A stretch of 64,000 nucleotides of DNA from Dasyornis broadbenti (lineage: Eukaryota > Chordata > Aves > Passeriformes > Dasyornithidae): positions 1-64,000 of the forward strand of contig VZRN01004722.1 of assembly GCA_013397935.1 (NCBI GenBank), given 5' to 3'. The notes under the pieces were generated by a model. It was not told where the DNA came from, ran no database searches, and worked only from the letters and a program-made list of their open reading frames with translations. A program made the position numbers and the translations under genes. Position 1 is the stretch's first letter. Each line of letters starts with the position of its first letter. Positions 47,206 to 58,517 of the stretch are shown here, in pieces.

Positions 47206-47689
47206 AGCCTCGAAGACCACAAGTAGGACACTCACTCCCTGCGCCCCTGCCAGGCTCCTGGCTAAGGGTGAATTAAAGAGCTCAACATGACCACAGTGCC
47301 TTTATTCTGCACGGCTTGCACGGCTCCATGGAGTACCAGAGGGGTCTTTGGGAATCCAACTGCCTCCTGGCTCTTAAGGAATTCATATCATATCATCTTG
47401 AAATTCTGTATGAACATAGCTAATCCGTGAGATTTTATAGACTAGATGGTGGTGCTTCCTTGTGTTATTCCCAATCTTTCTGAAATTCCTCTGCAGAACC
47501 TCACACTCAAATTTAAAAGCATTATTTCCTTCGAAGTACAAGTGTCAGCAAAACATTTCAGTATGAATTTAACATCTTTGATGAGGTTTCACTCCATCCT
47601 TCTGCTGCTGAATTGCAACTCAGATTATTTTTACTACAGCATTGATTCCATGGATCATTAGAGAATTTCTGACCTTTGTGCTGTATTAA
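47206..47689. other. Single-copy sequence, no gene seen
   Basis: Ordinary sequence between the CR1 copy and the AT-rich block. A 71-codon + frame is not recognisable. Confidence 0.5.
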
Positions 47690-48220
47690 GCAAGCCTGTT
47701 ATTACAAATTATATATTATTTATTGTGCATTATATATAATAAACTATATCAGTAACATGTATTATATAATTCACTATGTCATGGAAAAGCCATAATAAAT
47801 AATACATAATATATGTATATCTACATATATCTATAATATAAAATATAAAATATATAATATATAATAATATTGCATATGTGTAAAATACACTCCAATTATT
47901 ACAACATAATATATAATTTTTTATATTACATATTGCATTTTACATATGATACATTACATATTAATTAGCAATATTCAAGTAATATTACAACATAATACTA
48001 TGCATTTATACACTATATGCAATGTTTATAGCTATTATAATTCTATATTAATTGTTATTAATTCTGCATGCAATTTGCAATGCATAATTTTATATACAGT
48101 AGCAGATATTTAGCATAACCTACGCATATACTATATATGTCATAAAATATAGTTTGTATACTATAATGTATACAATATTCATACAATGCAGTATGAATTA
48201 TGTTACCTGCATTTTATACC
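47690..48220. repeat. AT-rich low-complexity block
   Basis: About 530 bp dominated by TATA, ATAATA, TATAT and ACATA words with very few G or C. A 14-bp word, ATTACAACATAATA, occurs at 47898 and again at 47984, 86 bp apart, hinting at a decayed tandem structure. No exact short unit persists. Such DNA can unwind or form cruciforms easily; no function is shown. Confidence 0.85.
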
Positions 48221-49799
48221 CACACTTGATATTTTTAACTTGTTTTTTAACATTTGTTTCTTCCGGTTGGTTTTCAAAATGTTGTTCAGTTAAGTGCTCA
48301 TAAAAGTGTCATTAAATCCCAGATTTTGCTTGTTTAGAATGTTGAGCAAATATTCTTCCTCTTGCAGGAAGGAGGTGTAAGAGCAATGAGGGAATAAATG
48401 TGTGAATGAGGTTGTGGTGTATAACTCTGGAGGACTTTAGTCACTGTACAGTTATTCAGTTTCCCGTGGTTTTCTTGGTTGGTTTATGTTTGTTTGTTTG
48501 GGGGCTTTTTTTTTTTTTTTTTGGTTGATCTGAATAATAACTTCTTCTGAATGGAGAAATAGCTCTAACCCATGAAATTAAAAATAATATGCACAAGTTA
48601 CATGTGAATTACATTCACAGAAACCCATTTTCCTGTTGAGAACCTGATTTCTCCGATAATGAAGTCAAGATTAGGTGTTTGAAGTCATTCTAGAGGCCTT
48701 TCAATCTCATCCCTCAAAGCCTGTATTTACACGACATCCATGTAACACAGCCCATTCCTACTCTGCGTGCTCTCTTTTTGTACATTTCCATATAGGAAAA
48801 GCAGGCAATGTTCTTGCTATTTAATTGTAAGTTTGATCCTTGTTCTCAGAAACAAGCATGAGCTATGAAACTGAACGATTTGTAGCATGTTGGGTAAATG
48901 GAATGTAATCCTGTATAAATATTTTAAAAGTTCTCCGTATTTATAGGGGCGATTCCCCGGGGGAATCACAGTCTCTCAGGGCAGGAGTTGATTCAAAGCC
49001 AGAGCAGAGCTGCTGACTTTTCCTATCCCCCACGCTGTTGAAATGTTGATTGATTCAGGAGCTGCTCTGGAAAGTGATGGCGTTGACGTTAAAAAAATAT
49101 AAAATTACTCGCCCTCAGTAAAACACACAGAGAAGGGAACCCCCAGTAAGGTCTAATCCCAGCTGAGATGTCACACAGATGAGAGATTGCTGAGGAGAGA
49201 AGTGTATTTGGGTGTTTTTGCCCACTTTTTATTTAGCACCATAGCAGTGCCCATACCTCTCCATGCTGACATCAGAAAGGAGCAGAAATGGAATAATCTT
49301 GGAGAAAATTCAGATTTAATCTTCCCAAGCCACACTTTCACTGTCAAAAAGAATTTAGTGATAACAGAAAAAAAACCTTAGTGTGCTGAAGACATCTGCC
49401 TACACTCTTTAATAAAAAATTCTCTTTCATAAAAATAATACTGTTTTCAGAGTTCAAAATATTTTTATTATTTTTAATAATAAGTTAAGCTGTACTTATC
49501 ATGACCTACTGCAAGGAAGTGTTAATAATTTCTACCATAATTTCAAGCCAAAAATATGTGTAAAAATTTAAAAGGATTAGAATGATGTGTCATTTTTAAT
49601 ATTAAATGATATTCCATAATTTAAATTTTGGAGGAAATGAGAACACTTTATATTATTCTGTAGCAGAAGGAAAGCAAGGACTCAAACACAAACAAAACCC
49701 AAGGATGGGACCCATGAAACAGCCCAAGTCCCTTTGTCTCTTCTCTGGCACTCTTTGCAGGCCCCTCAACTTTTAATTGGAGTCTGTGAAATGACAAAC
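48221..49799. other. Single-copy sequence, no gene seen
   Basis: A T17 run is at 48506-48522. The stretch 48940-49180 is less AT-rich and includes the palindrome listed separately. A 64-codon + frame at 49187-49381 is not recognisable. Confidence 0.5.
48951..48967. promoter_or_regulatory. 17-bp palindrome resembling an EBF-type site
   Basis: GATTCCCCGGGGGAATC has two perfect 8-bp arms around one G. Its halves ATTCCC and GGGAAT are those of the early B-cell factor (EBF/COE) site, but they are separated by three bases instead of the usual two. The palindrome is certain; a binding role is speculative. Confidence 0.3.
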
Positions 49800-49861
49800 T
49801 ATTATTATTGTTATCATTATTATTAGTAGTAGTAGTATTATTGTTGTTGTTGTTGTTGTTT
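49800..49861 (+). repeat. (ATT/AGT/GTT)n triplet microsatellite
   Basis: Triplets change from ATT (with one GTT and one ATC) to AGT x4, then ATT and GTT x6. As in the pentamer array downstream, neighbouring blocks of one period differ by single substitutions. Confidence 0.9.
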
Positions 49862-50013
49862 CTCCATGGTGTTTCTGGTCAGGGGCAAAGGCTGTTGTTT
49901 GTCACTGCTGGTGCCACACATTTAGACACATCGACGCTCACTTCACTGAGGCTTGGACAACTTCCGTCCCTGCAGTTTATTGTTTGTTTGGTTGTGGGTT
50001 TTTTGGTTTTATC

Positions 50014-50067
50014 TTTTTTTTTTTTTTNNNNNNNNNNNNNNNNNNNNNNNNNNNNNNNNNNNNNNNN
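50014..50067. other. T-run and 40-N assembly gap
   Basis: Fourteen T residues (50014-50027) run straight into 40 N (50028-50067). Sequence resumes with CCCTGCATC. The gap probably hides a longer homopolymer or simple repeat that stopped assembly; its true length is unknown. Frames crossing the N are meaningless. Confidence 0.97.
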
Positions 50068-51659
50068 CCCTGCATCTTTTTCTCCTCTTTTGGAAATACC
50101 TTCGCAGTAGGCTTCCCAGCTCAGTGCCCACAGTGTTCTCAGCTTGTAAGATTTTCAACGTGTCTTATATTTTAAGCCTGGGTAATTCCGCAGAGTGAGA
50201 GAAATCACAGGTGGGCATGTGCCGTGTCTGTTTTATGCTGGAGATGCAGGGCTTCTAAAAGTGGAGGGGAAAAAATATTCAAGGTTTGGTGAAAGAAACG
50301 GAGTGTTTATCTATTTTCCTTTCTAAGTGCCTCTTGCTTCTCCTGATATATTTCAGGGGAAACAGAATGACTCTACTGCATTTGTGTGTTTGCTGCGGCA
50401 GTTTCCATCTGAATGAAATTTTCTAGATATGAGATACAAATAAATCATGTTGTTAACCCAGCCTGTCCCTCTCTTCCTCTGGCAAGATCTTTCGGTGGCT
50501 GAGATAAATTTACATCTGCAGCAGGTTTGTGTGAAGAGTTAATATTAACAGATTTGGTCAGAAAAAAGGCGAAAAGATTTTGGGCATGTAAGTTAACTGG
50601 CTACCTCAGCTATTTTACTTGCTCTTCCCTGCAAAGGTTGTCTCAGTTATAACCTAAGGGCATCACACCTGCCAGGTAAAGCAGCCTCAGTGTATTCTAT
50701 CAGTCCATGTACATAGTGTTCCTCAGGAATTTCTTTTCGAGGCAATGAAGAACGGTAAACTCTACATTTTAAGGTGTTTGATCCACATTCTCCTACAGAA
50801 CGTAAACAGTTGAGGCTCTAATCCACTTGCAGGGTTCCAAAAGCAATCCAGCTGATCTTTTCCATGAGCTTTTTCATACAATCTGTGCTGTATCCCATTT
50901 GTGGTATTGTGAAGTTTTAGAAGAATGGATTATTGAAACTCTGTAAACTGTTTTTTAATCACATCTATTCTGTCACCAGACTGCCTATTTCAGTAGGCTT
51001 CTGCACATTTCAGTTCCATCATTGTTCCCAGTGCTCAAGTGGGAAAAAGCCAGGGATGGCTGAGAAACATAAAAGGAAAATATGAACAAAATAATCATCG
51101 TAAGCCAAGTGTTGGTGGGAGGTGCTATGCATGATGGGGTAAGCCCACGTTCCTACAATAAAACCATCACATGATAGAGGATAAAGAGGAGTCACAAATA
51201 ATGGTGGGAAAGTCTTCTGTAAAGAACTTCAAGAACAAATGTAATTACCAAAGGCACTATTAATTGTGGGGAAAAGCACTGCGACCAGCCTTTCCTGTGG
51301 TGTAGGATGTTTACCAATGTTGCACTCACAACTTGCCAACCCAGTGAAAACCAGAGGCTGTAAAAATGTCAGCAGGAGGAGGGAGGAGCCTCTCTGTGCG
51401 CCTCCAAGAGCATTTTGGTAGTGCTGAACAATCCTCTTAATTCACCCAAGCCTGAGTCATCCTGTGCCTGGAGCAATGTGTGATGCAGCCTCGCCAGCTT
51501 GTGCTGCCAGCAACCACCGTATTTCTATAATATATACCTATTAATATAAACCTACATACCTGTGCTGTAGCTAAAGCTGCCGCTCCACAGTGCCATGGTT
51601 CCACCTGGTGTTTCCTCCTGTTCCCACCTCAAAATCCATGTGGTCTAGCAGAAGGAGGC
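50068..51659. other. Single-copy sequence, no gene seen
   Basis: About 1.6 kb without a recognised gene or repeat. Just before the CR1 tail, 51360-51650 is richer in GCC/CAG words and could be an unrecognised older repeat. Confidence 0.45.
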
Positions 51660-51715
51660 AGGGGGTGGAACAAGAAGTGCTTTAGGTTCCCCGCCAACCC
51701 AAACCGAGCAATCGC
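51660..51715 (+). mobile_element. CR1 LINE 3' tip feeding into the pentamer array
   Basis: GGGGGTGGAACAAGAAGTGC, TTTAGGTTCCCCGCCAACCC and AAACC match the last ~50 bp of the CR1 3' UTR (usual wording: TTGGAACTAGATGATC, TTTAAGGTCCCTTCCAACCC, AAACCATTCTATG). Where the ATTCTATG octamers should begin, the sequence turns into CTATT pentamers. Confidence 0.75.
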
Positions 51716-52185
51716 CTATTCTATTCTATTCTATTCTATTCTATTCTATTCTATTCTATTCTATTCTATTCTATTCTATTCTATTCTATTCTATTCTATT
51801 CTATTCTATTCTATTCTATTCTATTCTATTCTATTCTATTCTATTCTAGTCTAGTCTAGTCTAGTCTAGTCTAGTCTAGTCTAGTCTAGTCTAGTCTAGT
51901 CTAGTCTAGTCTAGTCTAGTCTAGTCTGTTCTGTTCTGTTCTGTTCTGTTCTGTTCCGTCTCACCTCACCCCATCCCATCCCATCCCATCCCATCCCATC
52001 CCATCCCATCCCATCCCATCCCATCCCGGTCCAGTCCGGTCCGGTCTATTCTGTTCCGTTCTGTTCCATCCTGTTCCATTTAATTCTGTCCCATTCCAAT
52101 CTATTCTATTCTATTCCATTCTACTCTATTCTATTCTACCATATTCTGTTCTGTTCGATTACGTTCCATTCCATTTCATTCCATT
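51716..52185 (+). repeat. 94-unit pentanucleotide array in sequence-homogeneous blocks
   Basis: 470 bp of pentamers without a single shift of register. Order of units: CTATT x26 (51716-51845), CTAGT x16 (51846-51925), CTGTT x6 (51926-51955), CCGTC, TCACC x2, CCATC x11 (51971-52025), then 32 mixed units such as CCGGT, CCAGT, CTGTT, CCGTT, CCATT and CTATT ending at 52185. The first four blocks are each internally perfect. The 3' third is interleaved and looks older. The array starts at the end of a CR1 3' tip whose natural tail contains ATTCTAT, its likely seed. Confidence 0.97.
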
Positions 52186-53167
52186 AGCCCCACGTTGATA
52201 TGATCAGGGCTGAGTGAGTTCTTGCTCGCTAGAAACTGTGTTTGTATGTACGTCATAGTGTCACAAGGATATACTGCTGTCTTTGCAAGCCTAAAGATAA
52301 ATCACAATATTTCTTACTTTTATTTTTAGCTGTAACAGTCTGAAACGTTCCCTGCTGTAAATTAGCGAAAAAGGAAGTGAAGTCACAAAAGATTACAAGC
52401 CAAATGAAATGGAAAATGGGGAAGATGTCTTTGAAGGAATATACACTAACTGGGCAGAAAAGCACTGTTCCTAGTCTCAACGACTAGAAATCTGGAAAAT
52501 TTATCATGTATAGGACTCAAGCTTCTCTCAAAAATGGTATGTAATCCTGATTTAAATATACAATTCTGTGTGATATTTGAATGGAAAAGGTCAGCATTTT
52601 CATGGATTAATTGTACCACAGAGCCTGGGGCCTATTTCTGTGCTAAACTTCATATCCTTTTACAGTCCTGTCATAGGACTGACTGTACAGAAAGCTCATT
52701 GTTCGCAAGCTGCAAAGAGAAGCCCGATCCTTCATGAAACAAAACAGCTTTTAGCTCTGTGGCACAGCCTTCAGCAGAAGCATGTCCACAGAACAGCAAT
52801 TTTATCACTGAAAAATGGCAAGTGGACCTGGGGACTTGACAGCAGTGTCCTCTGGAAAGACCCGGTTTCAAAAATCGCTGCTTCCTTGGCCAAAAGAAAA
52901 TTGAAAAGCCCCTTGTGGCTCCTTGTAAGGGACCCTGCCTGCTGCACTGAGCTTCCAGACAGCTGCCAGTATTTATCTCGCTGAGTCCTTCATTTCATCT
53001 TTCTGTGCGCTCAGACCAAGAGGGAGAAAAAGACACACACATAACTTTACGAGCACTGAGCCCACACCAGGGACATTTGATATTCTGGCAGTGAGCTTTC
53101 TATTTTCCAGCTGTGCCAAGTTAAGAAACATGCTAGGAAAAGAAACTAGTGCATAATTAAGTCTTCC

Positions 53168-53185
53168 TTTTTTTTTTTTTTTTTT
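53168..53185 (+). repeat. T18 homopolymer in a pyrimidine-rich stretch
   Basis: Eighteen T residues followed by CCTTTTCTTTTTCCCC. No transposon body flanks it. Confidence 0.93.
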
Positions 53186-55259
53186 CCTTTTCTTTTTCCC
53201 CTTGGAGACTTCTCAGTTGACTTTTATTATTCTCTTTCTCTCTGTTTTTGTCTCCCAGCTTGAGAATTTGCTTTGTTTTTAATTTTTTTTTCAAGGGAGC
53301 TTTTTAGCCAAACAGGTTTGTTTAAGTTCTCACCATTCTCCTGATTACTAACAAAATAACTCAGCTTTCAAATACCAAGACAGTAAAAGCGTTATACTGT
53401 GGGGAAAGGGAAATGGGGATACAGCACTAATTTTTATTTTATTACTGTTGATATTACGTTGTTAGTGCTGTTAAATGACTCCTGCAATTGGTGCCGTTTC
53501 AGTCATGGGTCCTCCCCCTTTGCTACCTGCTCCTGGTTGTGGTCTGTGTCCCTTTCTCTGTCCCTTAGGTGAGGTTATCCTCCTGTCATCTTAACACCCA
53601 TCTTTAAAACGTGATTCATTTGGTTCCTTGGACAGATGAGAGGAGTTACTGTTGGCAAAGAAAAAGAAGATGTTAATAACAAAATTTCGTGGGCTGTGCT
53701 CTGCCTTGATTATGGTATCTTTACTTGTGAGCAGTGCTGAACCCAGATCAAGGGGCATTCTGGAATATAATTATTAGTAAAGGAACTTCTAGGGCATGAT
53801 TGCAAACCCCTCAGTAGAAAGCCCATTATAATTGTGATCTGTAAGACCCTGGAGCAGAATACATACACACCTACATTATTTTCCTTTCCTGTTTGCCATG
53901 CTGGGGAATTGTTGTGTTTCTGCTCATTTAAAGGAAAACTCCAATTTTCACTACCTGAGTGTGACTGCTCATTGAAAAGATCCTTCCTGATAAAATTTAG
54001 GCAGGAGAGCCAGGCTGTGATGTTGGGAACTCCCTGCAGCAGTTTGTGGGATTGTTCTGGTTCTGGCTAGGTACAGCCAATTTCCTCCCCTGTGGCTGCT
54101 GTGGAGCTGTGTTTGGGTTTGTGCTGGACATAGGTTGATAATTCAGAAATGTTTTTGTTATTGCTGAGCTCACCCAGAGCAAAGGCTTTTTTCTGCCCCT
54201 CGTGTGGCCATGCTGGGAAGGGGCTGGGGCTGCCTGTGAGGTTGGAGGGGACACAGCCAGGACAGGTGACCAAAACTGACCAAAGGGATTTTCCAGACCA
54301 TTCGGCATCATGCTCAGTATGGAAAGTGGAGGCAAGAGGGAGGAAGGGGGATGTTGGGAGGGATGGTGTTTGTTTTCCCAAGTCACTGTTACATGGGAAG
54401 GGACCCTGCTCTTCTGGAGGTGTGGAATGGGAAGCAGGGAATGAGTTCCTTGTTTTGCTTTGCTTGTGTGCATGGCTTTTGCTTTCCCCATTGACCTGTC
54501 TTAATCTCAACCCACGAGTTCTGTATCTTTTACCCATTCAATTCCCTCCCCTGTCCCATTGGTGGGGCACTAAGAGAGTGTTCATGAGCAGCTTGGTTGT
54601 TGGATAGGGTGAAGCCATGACAAGAATTAAAGATATGCCTGGATTAGACAAACAGGAGCTGTATTTGCTTCTGAAGTGGAGACGATGGCACTGTGTGTGT
54701 CTGAGCTGAGGGCTGGACCATGGGGCAGTGCTGGGTCAGACCTATGCTTGCCTGCTCTTACTGAGGGCTGTGAATGCTGGGTTTGTGTACAGGTGTTGGT
54801 GCAGCTGAACGTGCCCTTGGTGCTCATACACATCCAGAAAACAGGATGAGAAAGACCTTCTGGGATCCAGCATGGAGAGAAGGCATCCAGCTGCTGGCAT
54901 GGAGATGGAGTGAAATAAAGAGAGGAGAGAGCTGTTGTGATTCACCTCTTTGCATTCCTCCTACAACGGCACCAAGAAGGCTCTAGATCAGTTAATGTGA
55001 ATGGTATTGATTAATCACCAGCATTGGTCTTAGTTTAGGGATGTATCAGGAAATCTCTGGTCCCTCTGCTCATGGGAATAGAACCATGTAATCATGCAAG
55101 TGCCAAAAGCTGGTTGTCACAGGATTGACTTGTAGGCAAATCCAGTTGATACGTTAGCTAATAAAAGGTACAGTTTTTAAAATTTTGAAATATATTAAAT
55201 GATTTTTAATTGTCAAAGCATATTGTCCTTTAAAAAGAAAACCTTTGGATTTTCCTTTC

Positions 55260-55279
55260 TTTTTTTTTTTTTTTTTTTT
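55260..55279 (+). repeat. T20 homopolymer
   Basis: Twenty T residues, 16 bases upstream of the hairpin at 55296. Other homopolymers of this kind in the window coincide with assembly gaps, so the length may be inexact. Confidence 0.93.
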
Positions 55280-55295
55280 CCCTAATTAAGTAAGA

Positions 55296-55319
55296 TCAGA
55301 AGATGAAAAGATCTTCTGA
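55296..55319. repeat. Perfect 9-bp stem, 6-nt loop inverted repeat
   Basis: TCAGAAGAT (55296-55304) and ATCTTCTGA (55311-55319) are exact complements around GAAAAG. Short hairpins like this arise by chance in AT-rich DNA. It is the longest perfect small stem I noticed here. Confidence 0.85.
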
Positions 55320-56031
55320 GCTAAATGGAAGAGGTGTCTTGTCTCAAAATGTAAAGTTTTTGGTGTGATTTTTAAAAAACAAAAAAATGCCTGAAGATCT
55401 GTCTTTTCAGCCTAAGCATATTTTCTTCCTCTTTTAAAACAAGCTGTTCATCAAAAGGCAAGAACTGTTTCTCCCCAGGTGTAATTAGGATTTCCTGTGC
55501 TGTCATCCACACTAACAGCTCTCATTGTCTTATGTCTTCCTGAACAAAAAGGCAAGAGATCAAAAAGAGAACCTATGCAAAACAACTGCTTTGTTGGGTT
55601 AAACTTTCTAATGCTTCCGAAAAAAAAGGGAAATCTTTTGTACTGTATCCTGAAAGTTGTCGAGGAGAACACTGAAGTTTCCCTACTTGGCAAAATTTTG
55701 CAGCAAATGTTCAGTCAGTTGCTCTGTTACTGCCTTCTGACTCCTGCCCTCATACTCAGATAAGATTTTTCTTGGGATTCCAGGAAGAAAGGACTGCCAA
55801 GTTCTTGAATTTGATTTTTACGGCCACATTTAAACTGAGGTTGAGTTTTGCAGAGGTGCCTAGGGGATCCAGATGCTTCTTTTCAAGAAAAACGAGCATT
55901 AACTTGGAATTACCAGATAAAATGTTTTCACTCAATTCAAAAATAATATCGTTTTACATATTCAAAGTACTAGGGAAGAGTCTGGTGTTGGTAATTTTGT
56001 TTTCTTGATTTGTTTTCTCTGTTTTATACAG

Positions 56032-56810
56032 GGAGGAGGAATCTGGATCTCGCACCAAGACTAGAGAGGCAGCTCTAGTTGAGTCAGACAATGAACATTG
56101 GGGAGGAGGAATGCATCCACAAAAATAGTCAGGAGAGGCATTTCTGCCCACCAGAGGAGAATTCCTCCAGGCCAGCTGCGATATCATTTAACAATGACAG
56201 CTCTCTGCTTTGGGAGTGCAGCATGTGTTTCCAATGCCTGATTTGCAGCCGCTTCACCAGATAATGATTTAAAGCCACATCCTGCGCTGGCTGGGTCTGC
56301 CCGTGGTGGTTTCTATGACAACTGCCACCGCAGAGGTGAATGGCCTCGTGTCCTCCCAGAGAGAATTCCCAAAACCTTGGATCCATCCCTAGCTAGGAAG
56401 GGTTGGGGATAAACTTCCTCCATGGGTGGCCTGGGCCAGCCACATCTGCCTTTGAAGTGGACCCCACTGGCCACAGTTGGTGACAAGGTATCGGATGGGA
56501 CAGCAGCTCCCGAGGTCCCCCTGAGGCTTTGCCCTGAAAGCATCACACATACCTTGCTAACAACATTTTGCAGGGACTGCATTGGGAATGGAAGGGACTG
56601 GAGACGTTCCCATGAACTTTGCTACCCCTTGCACTGCCCACCCCCCTCCAAGCCCAGCCTCGGAGCAGCTCACATGTGTCTGATGAAAAGCCACTAATGT
56701 ATGTGCTCATCTTGCTCTGAGTGAAGTGTAGCTGGATATTTACATGGCTCAAGGAATGCTTGGTCTTTCTCAGGGCCAAGAAAAATAAAGTCACCAGCCA
56801 CCCCCCATAA
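56032..56810 (+). other. Exon-like segment, possible terminal exon
   Basis: A strong acceptor-like stretch (TTTGTTTTCTCTG then TTTTATACAG, ending 56031) precedes GGAGGAGGAATC. If one base completes a split codon, the frame runs 31 codons (beginning Glu-Glu-Glu-Ser-Gly-Ser-Arg) to TAG at 56126-56128. An AATAAA polyadenylation-type signal lies at 56784-56789, which would give a terminal exon of about 780 nt. The stretch is richer in GC than its neighbours. I do not recognise the peptide. A long non-coding RNA exon or a conserved non-coding element are equally possible. Confidence 0.2.
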
Positions 56811-57660
56811 TGAAAAATGAGGTGCTGCTCCTAGCCATCTGCACCAAGCTTTGCTTGATTGTTTGTTTGTTTTATATATATATATATTTTTTAATAACCT
56901 TCTAAGGCTTGTTTCAGATTATTTTCCTTCCAAAGCCTTTGCCCCTAAGGAAACAAATAACATTTTTTTTTTCGCTCTACCAAAGAAATATATGTATCAA
57001 GGGATGTCTCTGCATATTTTTGAGGAGAATGGCACATGAGAAAGCAGGTTAGTCTGAGACAGCTGGAACTAAGGGCTGGCAGCAGGAGATGCAAAGACGA
57101 GTATTGTCTTTGTCAAAAATAAAAGAAAGCTGGGAGAAATTGTTTCATTATATTGAAAACAGCATCCTCCAAGGAGTTTGCAGCATTAATTTAATCATGT
57201 ATCCCTAAAATACAATTTTTGCCTTCCATTTTTGGTCCCAGGAACAAGATATAGCAGCACATGTGTGATTCTTGCCCTGAGTGTGAGCAGGTGAGGATGT
57301 GTTTGAACAAAGGATTGCCATTTATGAAAGCCTTGGACAAGGGCAAGGGGGAAGGAAGAGAAAATCCTAATCCACAGTATCATTCCACAATATTAATCAC
57401 CACAAACCATGCATTGCTGGGAGCTCAGCCTGCAGGAGAGGAGGCCCACCTGCCAAATATGTGGTGATCTGCAAGCACCAGGATGAACCACTGCTGGCTG
57501 TGCTCACAGGGAGGGAGGTGTTTGTGGGTGAGATAAGGCCTTTTCTCTTCCAGCAGAACAGCCCCTGCCTGGGATTGGCAGGATCAGATGATCCATGAAT
57601 AGGTACAAAAATCCCCATTGCAAACAATAGTGAAAAAAATCACTGATCAGAGACTCTGGG
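56811..57660. other. Single-copy sequence, no gene seen
   Basis: It contains a short (TA)n run at 56872-56886 followed by T residues. Small frames on both strands at 57195-57627 are not recognisable. Confidence 0.5.
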
Positions 57661-57682
57661 TTTTTTTGGGTTTTTTTTTTTT

Positions 57683-57722
<40 letters not shown>

Positions 57723-57746
57723 GTTTTTTTTTTTTTTTTTTTTTTN
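57661..57746. other. Long T-rich homopolymer ending in an N
   Basis: T-runs broken only by GGG, G, AG and GG extend for 85 bp and end at one N (57746). The single N marks an assembly join or uncertain length. The 122-codon + frame across it, with its phenylalanine runs, is an artefact. Confidence 0.95.
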
Positions 57747-58517
57747 ATATGTATTATCTTGTGGGAAAACTTGCTGAAGCAAATAGTTTTCTCAGCCCCA
57801 AAGAGCTCATCAGAAGGGACAGGCTCTCAAGAAATCAAAGCTTTAAAAACGTTTGCATTTAGAAATGTCGAGTGTTTTGCTGCGGGTTTAATCCACATCT
57901 GCACGTACAGCCATGGTGTTTTGGTCCAGATGTGTGCTGCTTTCACGAGCTGCACACCACAGACTGCTACACCTCACAGCATTTAAGTTCCTCTGTAACA
58001 GGAAGAAAAACTGTTGTGCTGTAGGAAATATGTCCATGCAAAGGAGGCCAGGACATGAGAGAAATGCCAGCTCCCACCATGACTCCATGGATGTTCACAG
58101 TTTGCAAAGGAAAGAAAAATTCATTACAAGTCCAGTCATCTACCTGTGGATAATTTCTGGTCGACTCCAGTGACTGATTGGTGCTCTAAGATGTGGAGCT
58201 TGATTTCATTCCTCAAAAAACAAATTATCTATGCTACTAGAGATGATTTGCTTTGCAAAATCCTAAAGCATGATTAAGATTCTCCCAAAACAGGGCCTCA
58301 TCATTTATTGGAGGAGTCAACAGAAAAAAATTAACAGAATCAACTGAAACACCTGAAACAACTACCCAAGAGACGGTGGATTTGTCTTCACTCTGAGAGT
58401 TTAAAGCAAACCAGAGATGATTTTCTCCAACCACCACCAAAGGCTGGTGCAGGAATTACAGATACCTGAAAGAAGCAGAGGTATTATAATGGTCTGTTTC
58501 ATCCAAGTGAAGATCAC
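57747..58517. other. Single-copy sequence, no gene seen
   Basis: Ordinary mixed sequence. A 86-codon + frame at 57913-58173 is not recognisable. Confidence 0.5.

Larger units (their letters stand above)
52186..56031. other. Single-copy sequence, no gene seen
   Basis: About 3.8 kb. Overlapping frames of 66-164 codons at 52577-52984 and 53997-54607 lie on both strands and match nothing I know. T-runs are at 53168-53185 and 55260-55279. Confidence 0.45.

Noticed and set aside
46628..47290. 220-codon + frame, the longest in the window
   Set aside because: Most of it coincides with a CR1 3' UTR, which is non-coding in the element. No reverse transcriptase or endonuclease motif is present.
57618..57986. 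122-codon + frame with phenylalanine runs
   Set aside because: It runs through the T-rich homopolymer and an N; its length depends on an uncertain assembly.
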